Shown: in pieces, positions 1 to 8,144 of the stretch
How positions within the stretch are numbered: the first letter of the stretch is position 1
Layout: each line of letters opens with the position of its first letter
NCBI GenBank assembly: GCA_900552125.1
Contig: URYK01000012.1
Span: 11,081-75,080 of the forward strand
DNA: 64,000 bases
Direction of reading: 5' to 3'
Origin: an uncultured Solobacterium sp.
GTDB lineage: Bacteria > Bacillota_I > Bacilli_A > Erysipelotrichales > Erysipelotrichaceae
The notes under the pieces: model-generated
What the model was told of the DNA's origin: nothing
The model's database searches: none
Seen by the model: only the letters and a program-made list of their open reading frames with translations
Program-made: the position numbers and the translations under genes

Positions 1-1
1 A

Positions 2-454
2 GAACATCTTCGTATTCTATCTGCTTTTTATGGAATTGTGCGTCCTATGGATAGCATACAGCCATATCGCTTAGAAATGCAAAGTCGTTTGGCGATTCAA
101 GATGCGAAAGATGTTTATGGATTTTGGAAGGATCGTTTAGCAAAACGCCTATTAGAAGAAGATGAAGAAAAATGGATTATTAATCTTGCGAGTAAAGAAT
201 ATGCGAAAGCCGTATTACCTTACCTAGATAAAGGAAAAGTCACAACAATTACTTTTTATGTAGATAAAGATGGAAAGCTGAAAACAGAGTCTACTCAAGT
301 AAAAATGGCAAGAGGAAGATTTGTACAATGGATGGCGAAAAATAAAGTTTCATCAATACAGGAATTAAAGATGTTTCAAGAAGATGGATATCATCTACAT
401 CAGGATTTATCAACTGATGAAGAATTGATTTTTGTGAAAAAGAAAGAGCGATGA
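2..454 (+). CDS. yaaA: Peroxide stress protein YaaA (DUF328), 5' partial
   Basis: The frame is open from base 2, so the gene begins before the window; the in-frame GTG at 38 is internal. The visible C-terminal part carries the YaaA-family block SAFYGIVRPMDSIQPYRLEM, followed by the K/W-rich region (FWKDRL, NLASKEYAKAV) and the end domain with ARGRFVQWMAKNKV. YaaA proteins bind DNA and limit oxidative (iron/peroxide) damage in the cytoplasm, which is family knowledge. The stop lies 3 bases before pcp, so the two are probably co-transcribed. Only about the last 60 percent of a typical ~250-residue protein is visible. Confidence 0.88.
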   Translation, partial: EHLRILSAFYGIVRPMDSIQPYRLEMQSRLAIQDAKDVYGFWKDRLAKRLLEEDEEKWIINLASKEYAKAVLPYLDKGKVTTITFYVDKDGKLKTESTQVKMARGRFVQWMAKNKVSSIQELKMFQEDGYHLHQDLSTDEELIFVKKKER

Positions 455-457
455 GTT

Positions 458-1099
458 ATGAAAATATTAGTTACAGGTTTTGATCCGTTTGGAGAAGATT
501 CTATGAATCCAGCACTTGAGGCAGTTCAGGCACTTCCTGAACAGATAGCTGGTGCTGATATTATTAAACTGGAAATTCCAACAGCAGCTTATGATTCTTT
601 AGATAAAATCGAAAAGGCTATTCAGCAATATGATCCTGAAATGATTTTATCTGTGGGATTAGCAGGAGGAACGAGTGAATTACGTATTGAGCGCATTGGC
701 ATTAATGTAAACGATTTTCGTATTAAGGATAATGCAGGGAATCAATATATTGATGAGCCAATTTTTAAAGATGGAGAGAATGCTTATTTCTCTAATCTGC
801 CGATTAAAACAATGATATCTGCTATTCGAAATGCCAATATTCCAGCTATAATTTCCAATAGTGCAGGAACTTATGTATGTAATCATGTTCTTTATGGAGT
901 ACGTTATTTAATTGAACATAAATATCCAGGAAAGAAAAGTGGTTTTATCCATGTACCTTATCTGCCATGTCAGACTATCAATAAATCAAATACTCCAAGC
1001 ATGTCACTTGATGTAATCGTACAAGGGCTAGTTTGTGCGATCAAGGCAATGGTTTTACATGATACGGATATGAAACAAGAAGAAGGCTCTATATGGTAA
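458..1099 (+). CDS. pcp: Pyrrolidone-carboxylate peptidase (pyroglutamyl peptidase I)
   Basis: A cysteine peptidase (family C15) that removes N-terminal pyroglutamate from peptides in the cytosol. The 213-residue length is normal. The N-terminus VTGFDPFGEDSMNPA is diagnostic. The catalytic triad can be read as Glu78 (LRIERIGIN), Cys141 (SAGTYVCNH) and His165 (GFIHVPYLP). The ATG lies 3 bases after the yaaA stop and the end overlaps the next gene by 7 bases, which suggests translational coupling. The ribosome site is weak (gagcgatgag). Confidence 0.95.
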   Translation: MKILVTGFDPFGEDSMNPALEAVQALPEQIAGADIIKLEIPTAAYDSLDKIEKAIQQYDPEMILSVGLAGGTSELRIERIGINVNDFRIKDNAGNQYIDEPIFKDGENAYFSNLPIKTMISAIRNANIPAIISNSAGTYVCNHVLYGVRYLIEHKYPGKKSGFIHVPYLPCQTINKSNTPSMSLDVIVQGLVCAIKAMVLHDTDMKQEEGSIW

Positions 1100-1551
1100 A
1101 AAGAAGATATGTGGTTAGCAGCTGCTTATTAGGGCATAATTGTAAGTATAGCGGTGAAAATAATCGTAATGAAAAGTTAATCAACTTTTTAAAAAATCAG
1201 GAAGTTTTATGTGTCTGTCCGGAAGTCTTAGGCGGTTTGCCAATACCAAGAGCATCAAGTGAAATTCGCGGTGATAAAGTCATCAATACGAATGGTGAAG
1301 ATGTGAGTAAACAGTTTTATGCGGGGGCCTTAAAAGCATTACAGAAGACTTTAGAATTTCAGCCTGATCTTGCGATTCTTCAGCCGCGTAGTCCAAGCTG
1401 TGGAAAAGGTTTTGTCTATGATGGAACCTTTACAAAACGATTAGTTCCAGGCAATGGAGTGTTTGTGAAGATGCTTCTAGAGGCTGGAATTGAGGTAAAA
1501 ACCTGTGAAGAGTTTAGCAAAGAACTAGATATGCAGGAACAAAATGCTTAG
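1093..1551 (+). CDS. DUF523 family protein
   Basis: This 152-residue cytosolic protein fits DUF523 (YbbK-type). It has the N-terminal motif SSCLLGHNCKYSG, a second cysteine pair at VLCVCPEVLGGLPIPR, and the C-terminal block LQPRSPSCGKGFVYDG. The conserved cysteines suggest a metal or redox site. The biochemical function of the family is not established. It overlaps pcp by 7 bases and ends the yaaA-pcp run. No strong terminator follows, only an A/T-rich stretch before the ptsH promoter. Confidence 0.85.
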   Translation: MVKRRYVVSSCLLGHNCKYSGENNRNEKLINFLKNQEVLCVCPEVLGGLPIPRASSEIRGDKVINTNGEDVSKQFYAGALKALQKTLEFQPDLAILQPRSPSCGKGFVYDGTFTKRLVPGNGVFVKMLLEAGIEVKTCEEFSKELDMQEQNA

Positions 1552-1607
1552 AAAGTAAAGAAAATTAAAAAAAATTGCAAATTTCTTTAAAAAAAGCGAA
1601 TTTAAGA

Positions 1608-1636
1608 TTGTAAGTGGTATCAAAATGGTTTAAAAT
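1608..1636 (+). promoter_or_regulatory. Promoter of ptsH
   Basis: TTGTAA (1608-1613) and TAAAAT (1631-1636) are separated by exactly 17 bases, a good sigma-A promoter. The predicted start is near 1643, about 30 bases before the ATG, and AGGAGG lies at 1661-1666. Confidence 0.7.
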
Positions 1637-1674
1637 AGGTAGTGTAAAAAAGTTTTTATTAGGAGGAATATAAA

Positions 1675-1941
1675 ATGAAACAAATCACTGTATCTGTAAT
1701 TGACCCAGTTGGATTACACGCACGTCCAGCAACAGTTGCTGTAAACGCTGCTAGTAAATTCAAATGTGAAGTAAATGTATCTTTCAAAGGACGTGAAGTA
1801 AACATGAAATCAATCATGGGTGTTATGTCTTTAGGAATCCCTACTCAGTCTGAAATTACTATTACATGTAATGGTGATGATGAAGATGCTGCAATCGCTG
1901 CTATCGAAGAAGTATTGCGTGCACAGAAAATTATTGGGTAA
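1675..1941 (+). CDS. ptsH: Phosphocarrier protein HPr
   Basis: HPr carries phosphate from enzyme I to the EIIA components of sugar PTS systems. In Firmicutes it is also the catabolite-repression signal when phosphorylated on Ser46 by HprK. It is 88 residues long. His15 sits in GLHARPA and Ser46 in VNMKSIMGV, so both phosphorylation sites are present. The gene is monocistronic, with its own promoter, an ideal AGGAGG and a terminator directly behind it. No ptsI is adjacent, unlike the common ptsHI arrangement. Its partner kinase hprK is at 35.7 kb and a mannose-type PTS at 56.7-61.2 kb. Confidence 0.97.
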   Translation: MKQITVSVIDPVGLHARPATVAVNAASKFKCEVNVSFKGREVNMKSIMGVMSLGIPTQSEITITCNGDDEDAAIAAIEEVLRAQKIIG

Positions 1942-1951
1942 AAAATGATAC

Positions 1952-1984
1952 AAAGAAAGATGGATTTTTGCCATCTTTTTTTCT
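1952..1984 (+). terminator. Intrinsic terminator of ptsH
   Basis: The inverted repeat AAAGATGG (1956-1963) / CCATCTTT (1971-1978) is extended by flanking A/T pairs and followed by a T run. Confidence 0.8.
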
Positions 1985-2038
1985 AGTATAAAAATATAAG
2001 AAAAGGCTTTCATTTTTACGTAAAAAATAATGGAAATA

Positions 2039-2047
2039 TGGTATAAT
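2039..2047 (+). promoter_or_regulatory. Extended -10 promoter of phosphoglucomutase gene
   Basis: TGGTATAAT is an extended -10 element (TG at 2039-2040, TATAAT at 2042-2047). No good -35 is visible. The upstream ATG at 2046 lies inside this element, which helps fix the real gene start at 2082. Confidence 0.6.
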
Positions 2048-2081
2048 GAATTCAGAAATAATTAGAAAGGAAGATAGATTT

Positions 2082-3776
2082 ATGGTTAATGAACTTTACG
2101 AAAAATGGCTCCATCACCCTAATCTGGATCCATCTTATAAAAGTGTTTTAGAAAAGATGAGTGATGAAGAAAAGAATGATGCATTCTATACAACGATTGA
2201 GTTTGGTACAGCAGGAATGAGGGGATTGTTAGGCCCAGGAACCAATCGTATCAATCTACATACAATTCGAAAAGCTAATGTAGGATTTGCACAGTATATT
2301 TGTGCTCATGGAGAAGATGCAATGAATCGAGGCGTTGCGATTGGATATGATAACCGTCATATGTCTAAAGAATTCGCAATGGATTCTGCGAAAGTATTGG
2401 CAACTTTCAACATCAAATCTTATGTATTTGAAAGCTTACGTCCAACTCCGGAATTAAGCTTTGCGGTTCGTCATTTCAACTGCTTTGGTGGTATTATGGT
2501 CACTGCATCTCATAACCCAAAAGAATACAATGGTTATAAACTATATGATGAAAAAGGCTGTCAGTTAGTACCGGCATTAGCACAACAGGTAATTGATCGT
2601 GTAAATGCAGTAGAAGATGAACTAGCTATCAAGGCAGAGCCAACAAAAGAACAGGAAGCATTAATTACTATTATTGGAAAAGATGTGGATGAAGAATACT
2701 ATAAAAATGTATTAAGCATTCAGTTAAATCCAGATATTAATAAAGATGATGTGAAGATTATCTTTACTCCAGAACATGGAACTGCCAATATTCCAGTAAA
2801 AGAAGTATATACACGTGCAGGATATCATTTTGTTGCGGTAGAGGAACAATGTACACCTGATCCTGATTTCTCAAATACACCTACACCAAATCCAGAAGAA
2901 GCAGGAAGTTATGAACTAGCAATAGAATATGCAAAACGTGAAGATGCAGATATCATTCTAGTTTGTGACCCAGATGCTGACCGTATGGGTGTTGGAGTAA
3001 AACATGAAGGGGAATATAAATTATTAACTGGAAACCAGAGTGGAGCTGTTTTAATTGAATATATTTTCTCACAGCTAAAAGCACAAGGTAAAATGCCAGA
3101 GCACCCAGTTATGTTTAATACGGTAGTAACTAGTGATTTAGGCGAAAAGATTGCGACAAAATATGGCGTAGAAACTGAAAAAACATTAACTGGATTCAAA
3201 TTTATCGGTGAAAAAGTTGCGAAGTATGAAATCACAAATGAAAAACAGTATGTATTCGGCTATGAAGAAAGCTATGGTTCTTTGATCAAACCATTTGTTC
3301 GTGATAAAGATGCTCCTCAGGCTTGTCTAATGCTTGCGGAAGCTGCCTGCTACTACAAGGCACAGGGCAAAACATTAGTAGATGTACTATATGATTTGTA
3401 TGCTGAATTAGGATACTATGAAGAAAGCCAGACTTCTTTAAAATTAGAAGGACAGGCTGGAGCTCAGCGTATCCAGGAAATCTTAGCTACATTACGTAAA
3501 GCAACAGTAGAAACCATCAACAATGTTCCTGTAATCCGTTTTGAGGATTATAAAGAATGTAAGATTGTGGAAAATGGTAAAGTAGAAGAATTAACAGGAT
3601 TTACTAAATCAGATGTATTGAAATATTATCTGGAAGACGGAAGTTGGATCGCAATTCGTCCAAGTGGAACTGAACCAAAATGTAAATTCTACTATTGTGT
3701 AAAAGGAACATCTTTAGAAGATGCTCATGAAAAAACATTAGCTTATCAAAAAGCAATGGCTGAAATGATTCAATAA
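2082..3776 (+). CDS. pgcA: Phospho-sugar mutase (phosphoglucomutase type)
   Basis: Interconverts glucose-1-phosphate and glucose-6-phosphate (alpha-D-phosphohexomutase family), linking glycolysis to glycogen and UDP-glucose. It has 564 residues from the ATG at 2082, which follows the ribosome site AGAAAGGAAG. The catalytic phosphoserine is Ser143 in TASHNPKEYNGYK. The metal loop is DPDADRMG (Asp296, 298, 300). The sugar loop is EESYGS and the phosphate loop is RPSGTEPK near the C-terminus. Length and order match the PgcA-type enzymes of Firmicutes. glgB, glgP and pullulanase in the same window support a glycogen-related role. Phosphomannomutase activity cannot be excluded. Confidence 0.93.
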   Translation: MVNELYEKWLHHPNLDPSYKSVLEKMSDEEKNDAFYTTIEFGTAGMRGLLGPGTNRINLHTIRKANVGFAQYICAHGEDAMNRGVAIGYDNRHMSKEFAMDSAKVLATFNIKSYVFESLRPTPELSFAVRHFNCFGGIMVTASHNPKEYNGYKLYDEKGCQLVPALAQQVIDRVNAVEDELAIKAEPTKEQEALITIIGKDVDEEYYKNVLSIQLNPDINKDDVKIIFTPEHGTANIPVKEVYTRAGYHFVAVEEQCTPDPDFSNTPTPNPEEAGSYELAIEYAKREDADIILVCDPDADRMGVGVKHEGEYKLLTGNQSGAVLIEYIFSQLKAQGKMPEHPVMFNTVVTSDLGEKIATKYGVETEKTLTGFKFIGEKVAKYEITNEKQYVFGYEESYGSLIKPFVRDKDAPQACLMLAEAACYYKAQGKTLVDVLYDLYAELGYYEESQTSLKLEGQAGAQRIQEILATLRKATVETINNVPVIRFEDYKECKIVENGKVEELTGFTKSDVLKYYLEDGSWIAIRPSGTEPKCKFYYCVKGTSLEDAHEKTLAYQKAMAEMIQ

Positions 3777-3783
3777 ATAAAAG

Positions 3784-3824
3784 AAAGACTTATTTTAGGA
3801 TCTGATTCCTAGAATAAGTCTTTT
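3784..3824. terminator. Bidirectional terminator between pgcA and the minus-strand small gene
   Basis: A long stem (3784-3800 with 3807-3824) around the loop TCTGA has T-rich ends on both strands. It would stop pgcA on the plus strand and the 25-codon gene on the minus strand. Confidence 0.8.
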
Positions 3825-3830
3825 GTCGTA

Positions 3831-3908
3831 TTATCGATACGCTCTTAATAACCGATTACGCAGTTGAAGAAGTGCTGCGATAATTATAAAATAGAAAAAT
3901 ACTGCCAT
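3831..3908 (-). CDS. Small hydrophobic peptide, candidate type I toxin
   Basis: A 25-codon frame runs from ATG (3908-3906) to TAA (3833-3831). It begins Met-Ala-Val, then has a hydrophobic stretch (FFYFIIIAALL, residues 4-14) and a basic tail (RNRLLRAYR), so a single membrane segment with a positive end is expected. The signals are unusually strong for so short a frame. AAGGAGGG lies 6 bases before the ATG, a consensus promoter is at 3953-3981, and a terminator is at 3784-3824, giving a transcript of about 160 nt. An opposing promoter (3864-3892) would make RNA antisense to the start region. Size, hydrophobicity and layout resemble Fst/TxpA/holin-like type I toxins, but I recognise no specific family. 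A small regulatory membrane peptide is the alternative. Confidence 0.6.
   Translation of the reverse strand: MAVFFYFIIIAALLQLRNRLLRAYR
3864..3892 (+). promoter_or_regulatory. Plus-strand promoter antisense to the small peptide mRNA
   Basis: TTGAAG (3864-3869), a 17-base spacer and TAAAAT (3887-3892) lie inside the minus-strand peptide gene. RNA from about 3899 would cover the complement of the start codon and ribosome site of that gene. The end of such an RNA is not obvious; only a weak stem followed by a T-rich stretch lies near 3925-3945. Confidence 0.45.
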
Positions 3909-3952
3909 GGTTATCCCTCCTTTTGTTATATTAAGCTAACTTTTATATTTAT

Positions 3953-3981
3953 ACTATAAGAAATATATCAGTAGATGTCAA
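3953..3981 (-). promoter_or_regulatory. Consensus promoter of the minus-strand small peptide gene
   Basis: On the minus strand, TTGACA (3981-3976) and TATAGT (3958-3953) are separated by exactly 17 bases. Transcription would begin near 3946, about 38 bases before the ATG. A perfect -35 with ideal spacing is rare by chance in such A/T-rich DNA. Confidence 0.75.
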
Positions 3982-4102
3982 GTAGTTTGATATGCAAAGA
4001 AATGTAACCTATTACAAATAATTTAGAAATATATTAAAAACTATATGCTTTATGTTAGAAATAGAGTAAAATATAGGTAGTTATTTGTAGGGAGGCTTAC
4101 AT

Positions 4103-5953
4103 ATGAAAAATAAAATAATTGATCAATATTATCAAGGATATGCCTTAAATGCTTATGAATATTTCGGAGCTCATTTATGTGAAGAGCGTGGAAAAAAAGG
4201 AGTTCGTTTTACGGTATATGCCCCTCATGCCCAAAGTATTCAAGTTATAGGTTCCTTTAATGATTGGAGCTGTAAAGGTCATATGATGCGTCGTAAAGAT
4301 GATAAAGGTGTCTGGTCTTTATTTATTGCGGGCGTTCAAGAAGGGGATATGTACAAATATCGTATAACACAGGCAACAGGAAGAGTAGTGGATAAAATGG
4401 ATCCATATGCTTTTTATTCTGAGCTAAGACCAAATACCGCAAGTATTGTTGCAGATTTGAGTTATTCTAAATGGAGCGATCAGAAATGGATGAGCAAACG
4501 TACGAAAAATTTTGATGAACCAGTAAATATCTATGAAGTACATATTGGTTCATGGAAGAAAAAAGAAGGACAGGAATGGGTAAATTATAAAGAAATCGCA
4601 AAAGAATTAATTGCCTATGTGAAAGAAAATCATTTTACTCATATTGAATTAATGCCTTTAAATGAATATCCATTTGATGGTTCATGGGGTTATCAGTGCA
4701 GTGGCTATTTCAGTGCGACAAGCCGCTATGGAAGTGTACATGACTTGATGTATTTTATAAATGCATGTCACCGTGCTAATATTGGGGTTATCATGGATTT
4801 TGTGCCTGTACACTTTGTACGTGATGATTTCTCATTATCTTATTTTGATGGAACACCGCTTTATGAATATGAAAAAGCATGTGATGCGGATTCTCAATGG
4901 GGAACAGCGAACTTTAACCTATGGCGTGAAGAAGTGCGTAGCTTCTTAATGTCTGCGGCAGCTTTCTGGATTGATAAATATCATGTAGATGGTTTACGAA
5001 TGGATGCCATCAGTAATATCATTCATTGGCATGGGAATAAAGATCTTGGGGAAAATGAAGGGGCATTATATTTCATTAAAAGAATGAATTATCATCTTTC
5101 TCAGAAATACCCTGGTGTCATGTTGATTGCGGAAGATTCTAGTGACTTTGCGAATGTCACAAAACCTACAACAGATGGTGGATTAGGATTTGATTATAAA
5201 TGGGATTTAGGATGGATGAATGATACTTTGAAGTATCTGGAAAAAGATCCTGTTTATCGTAAATGGCATCATAATAATATTACATTCTCTATGGCATACT
5301 TTTATTCAGAAAGATTTATGGTGGAATTCTCTCATGATGAAGTAGTCCATGGAAAGAAAACGATTGTGGACAAAATTTGGGGAACATATGAACAGAAATT
5401 CTCACAATTACGAACATTATATTTATATATGTTTACACATCCTGGCAAGAAGTTAAACTTTATGGGAAATGAATTAGCACATTTCAGAGAATGGGATGAA
5501 ACAAAACAATGTGATTGGGATTTATTAAAATATCCTATGCATGATGCATTTCATAAATATTTCGTAAAATTAGGAGAATTATATGGTAAAATTCCTGCTT
5601 TACATGAAAGGGAATATGATTGGAATACATTCCAATGGATTGATGCGGATAATGCGAATGAGAATTTATTTAGCTACATTAGAAAATTAGATAATACCTA
5701 TTATGTAGTTATTCTGAATTTCTCACCAAATACTTATGCAAAACATCCATTTGGTGTATTGGAAAATGGAACGTATCATGAAATATTAAATACGGAACAA
5801 GATGTCTGGGGTGGAACGATTACAAGCTTAACGAAAGTAAAAGCTAAGAAAGATGAATGTAATCATATGCCATATCGCATTGAAGTAGATGTCCCAGCAT
5901 TTGGCGGTATAATGCTAGAATTGAAGAAACGTAAGAAAACAGCGAAAAAATAA
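4103..5953 (+). CDS. glgB: 1,4-alpha-glucan branching enzyme
   Basis: Creates alpha-1,6 branches in glycogen. It has 616 residues, slightly short for the family. The N-terminal CBM48 (about 30-120) includes YAPHAQSIQVIGSFNDW. The GH13 barrel follows, with IMDFVPVHF and GLRMDAISN (nucleophile Asp301). Further on are LIAEDSS (acid/base Glu344) and FSHDEVVHG (transition-state Asp412). The C-terminal beta domain ends in a lysine-rich tail. The ATG follows AGGGAGG at 7-8 bases. The gene is monocistronic with a terminator behind. Neighbours pgcA, glgP and pulA complete a glycogen set, but glgC, glgA and glgD are not in the window. Confidence 0.95.
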   Translation: MKNKIIDQYYQGYALNAYEYFGAHLCEERGKKGVRFTVYAPHAQSIQVIGSFNDWSCKGHMMRRKDDKGVWSLFIAGVQEGDMYKYRITQATGRVVDKMDPYAFYSELRPNTASIVADLSYSKWSDQKWMSKRTKNFDEPVNIYEVHIGSWKKKEGQEWVNYKEIAKELIAYVKENHFTHIELMPLNEYPFDGSWGYQCSGYFSATSRYGSVHDLMYFINACHRANIGVIMDFVPVHFVRDDFSLSYFDGTPLYEYEKACDADSQWGTANFNLWREEVRSFLMSAAAFWIDKYHVDGLRMDAISNIIHWHGNKDLGENEGALYFIKRMNYHLSQKYPGVMLIAEDSSDFANVTKPTTDGGLGFDYKWDLGWMNDTLKYLEKDPVYRKWHHNNITFSMAYFYSERFMVEFSHDEVVHGKKTIVDKIWGTYEQKFSQLRTLYLYMFTHPGKKLNFMGNELAHFREWDETKQCDWDLLKYPMHDAFHKYFVKLGELYGKIPALHEREYDWNTFQWIDADNANENLFSYIRKLDNTYYVVILNFSPNTYAKHPFGVLENGTYHEILNTEQDVWGGTITSLTKVKAKKDECNHMPYRIEVDVPAFGGIMLELKKRKKTAKK

Positions 5954-5965
5954 AGTATAGTTATC

Positions 5966-5999
5966 AAAGGCTTTCATTATTAAGAATGGAAGCTTTTAA
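5966..5999 (+). terminator. Terminator of glgB
   Basis: Thirteen consecutive pairs form, some G-T, between 5966-5978 and 5985-5997. The loop is 6 bases and the stem ends in a T run. Confidence 0.75.
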
Positions 6000-6028
6000 T
6001 TTAGCCAAAATAATAGCGGTGAGCTATA

Positions 6029-6820
6029 ATGAGAAAAAAAATAAATAAGAGGAAGCTGATGAAAATAGGTGTAGCTTCATGTTTACTTATTTTTACATTG
6101 ACTATGCTGTTTATATTTACAGAAGATGACTATAAAGCAGAAACAATATATATTAATGAAGAGTTATTAATTTTAAATATAGAGGAAAGCAATGATGTTA
6201 AAAAAGAAGCGAATATTTCATTTTTAGTAGATTTAGAAAAAGTAAAGAATATAAAAAACTTAATGATTGTGGCACATCCTGATGATGAGACTTTTTGGGC
6301 AGGTGATTTTATATCAAAAGAAAAAAGTCTTGTATTATGTTTAACTAATGGAGGAAATGCTGTACGAAAGAAAGAGTTTTTAGATATTATGAGGGAAACA
6401 AACAATTATGGAATTATATTAGAATATCCAGATAATCCTAATCAGATAAAAGACAATTGGAGTGAGGTAAAAGATTCAATTTATAATGATTTACATTATT
6501 TAGTGAATCTTAAGTCTTGGGACAAGGTTATTACACATAATCCAGAGGGAGAGTATGGTCATCTTCAGCATAAATTCACTAGTATGATAGTAACAAACAT
6601 ATGTGTAGAAGCTAAGAAATTAGATAATTTATACTATTTTGAAAAATATATGACTAGAGAAAAAGTGAAAGAGGAAATAGTATTATTAACAGAAAAAGAG
6701 ATAGCAGAAAAGAGTAGACTTATGCAGATGTATTCTTCACAAGATTATTCTTATCAGGCATTTAAACATATGATAGGATATGAGAAATTAATTGCATATA
6801 ATGATTGGTATTTTGACTAA
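6029..6820 (+). CDS. Membrane-anchored PIG-L (LmbE-like) deacetylase, copy 1
   Basis: 263 residues. A basic N-terminus (RKKINKRKLMK) is followed by one membrane segment (about 12-30), so the catalytic domain should face outside. The PIG-L zinc motif AHPDDE is at 82-87, and the second motif region is THNPEGEYGHLQHK. Family members remove N-acetyl groups from GlcNAc-type sugars. The substrate here is unknown, but it could be a surface glycan given the teichoic-acid genes downstream. A paralogue lies at 8145-8939, with gpsA between them. Arginine is coded mostly by AGA/AGG/CGA rather than the CGT used by glgB, so the gene's origin may differ from its neighbours. No clear promoter was found. Confidence 0.82.
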   Translation: MRKKINKRKLMKIGVASCLLIFTLTMLFIFTEDDYKAETIYINEELLILNIEESNDVKKEANISFLVDLEKVKNIKNLMIVAHPDDETFWAGDFISKEKSLVLCLTNGGNAVRKKEFLDIMRETNNYGIILEYPDNPNQIKDNWSEVKDSIYNDLHYLVNLKSWDKVITHNPEGEYGHLQHKFTSMIVTNICVEAKKLDNLYYFEKYMTREKVKEEIVLLTEKEIAEKSRLMQMYSSQDYSYQAFKHMIGYEKLIAYNDWYFD

Positions 6821-6891
6821 CTGTTTATGTATTAAATGTTATTGTATATTGTGTTTGAATTGTGTTTTCTCGTGAGATTACTTTAAAACTA

Positions 6892-6920
6892 TTGTCATAA
6901 ACTTTAGAAGTGTGTATAAT
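6892..6920 (+). promoter_or_regulatory. Promoter of gpsA
   Basis: TTGTCA (6892-6897), a 17-base spacer and TATAAT (6915-6920). The start near 6927 gives a leader of about 35 bases. Confidence 0.7.
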
Positions 6921-6961
6921 GAGTACTTAGTAAGAAACACTTGCGAAAGGTAGGTAATTTT

Positions 6962-7963
6962 GTGAAAATAGTAGTAATCGGAAGTGGAAGCTGGGGCACT
7001 GGATTGGCTCAGGTTTTATGTGATAATAAAGAAGACGTCATAATTTATGGGAATTGTGAAAGTGAAATCCTAGATATTCAGAATAACCATAAAAATAGTA
7101 AATATTTTGAGGATGTGGAATTAAATCTTAATTTATGCGCAACTACAGATATCAATGTAGTGAAGGATGCAGACGTAATCGTATTGAGTGTACCAACAAT
7201 CGCAATCGAAAGTGTATGTAAAGAAGTTGATGCATTATTAGATCATAAAGTAATTGTCGTGAATACTTCAAAAGGATTCCATCCAGAAACATTTGAAAGA
7301 ATGTCTGAAGTTATACGAAAGAATATAAGTCCAGATCACTTAAGCAGCGTTGTTTCATTGATCGGACCAAGTCATGCGGAGGAAGTAGTTATCCGAATGC
7401 TGACAACAATTTGTGCAGTTTCATTAAATGAAGAAGATGCCCAGAAAATTCAGAAGTTATTCTCTAATGATTATTTAAGAATTTATACAGGAACAGATGA
7501 AATCGGAAGTGAAGTAGGAGTTGCGGTAAAAAATGCAATCGCCTTGGCTAGTGGTGTTCTTTATGGTCTAGGGTATGGAGATAATACACGAGCTGCTTTA
7601 ATTACACGTGGCTTGATGGAAATGACTCGTTATGGTGTTGCCTTAGGTGGAAGACAAGAAACATTTATGGGACTTACTGGAATTGGTGATTTGATCGTAA
7701 CTTGTACAAGTAAACATTCAAGAAACTTCCAGGCTGGCTATGAAATTGGAAAACACAATAGTGCTAAGTACTTTTGGGAGAACAATACAAAAACAGTCGA
7801 GGGAGTTAGAACAGCGAAAGCAGTGTATGAAAATGCTAAGCGCTTAGGTATTGATATGCCGATTGTAAATGAAATTTATAGAGTAATGTTTGAAGATAAG
7901 AATCCAGAAGATTCTGCCAAGGATCTAATGTTAAGAGATTTGAAAGCAGAAATCAGATTTTAA
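6962..7963 (+). CDS. gpsA: Glycerol-3-phosphate dehydrogenase [NAD(P)+]
   Basis: Reduces dihydroxyacetone phosphate to sn-glycerol-3-phosphate for phospholipids and, here, for glycerol-phosphate teichoic acid. The GTG at 6962 gives 333 residues, the usual length, and places the ribosome site GAAAGGTAGG correctly. An upstream TTG at 6941 is less likely. The N-terminal Rossmann motif is VIGSGSWGTGLAQ. Further blocks are SKGFHPETFE, IGPSHAEEV, the catalytic lysine region AVKNAIALASG and LTGIGDLIVTC. TagD 2.8 kb downstream uses the product. It sits between two PIG-L paralogues but has its own promoter and terminator. Confidence 0.95.
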   Translation: MKIVVIGSGSWGTGLAQVLCDNKEDVIIYGNCESEILDIQNNHKNSKYFEDVELNLNLCATTDINVVKDADVIVLSVPTIAIESVCKEVDALLDHKVIVVNTSKGFHPETFERMSEVIRKNISPDHLSSVVSLIGPSHAEEVVIRMLTTICAVSLNEEDAQKIQKLFSNDYLRIYTGTDEIGSEVGVAVKNAIALASGVLYGLGYGDNTRAALITRGLMEMTRYGVALGGRQETFMGLTGIGDLIVTCTSKHSRNFQAGYEIGKHNSAKYFWENNTKTVEGVRTAKAVYENAKRLGIDMPIVNEIYRVMFEDKNPEDSAKDLMLRDLKAEIRF

Positions 7964-7969
7964 CTTATG

Positions 7970-8006
7970 AAGTCTAGGTTTACCTATATAGGGAACTAGA
8001 CTTTTT
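7970..8006 (+). terminator. Terminator of gpsA
   Basis: Inverted repeat AAGTCTAGGTT (7970-7980) with AACTAGACTT (7994-8003), then a T run. Confidence 0.75.
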
Positions 8007-8092
8007 ATTATTCATAGATTTCAGAAAAGTTTCAGTCTTATAACTCTGAAAATGACAGCTGCAATATATACATTTAAGATATATTAAGATTT

Positions 8093-8136
8093 CCTTGATT
8101 TATTACATGGTAGAATATTTGAGTAATAAATCAGGG
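8093..8136 (+). promoter_or_regulatory. Inverted repeat bracketing an extended -10 promoter of PIG-L copy 2
   Basis: CCTTGATTTATTAC (8093-8106) and GTAATAAATCAGGG (8123-8136) are inverted copies with 13 of 14 positions paired. Between them lies TGGTAGAAT (8108-8116), an extended -10 element. The right arm touches the ribosome site GGGAGG. This fits a repressor operator or a structured leader. Confidence 0.5.
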
Positions 8137-8144
8137 AGGTAAAT

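Noticed and set aside
2046..2081. Longer phosphoglucomutase start at ATG 2046
   Set aside because: The ATG overlaps the TATAAT of an extended -10 element and has no ribosome site, while ATG 2082 has AGAAAGGAAG and gives the family length.
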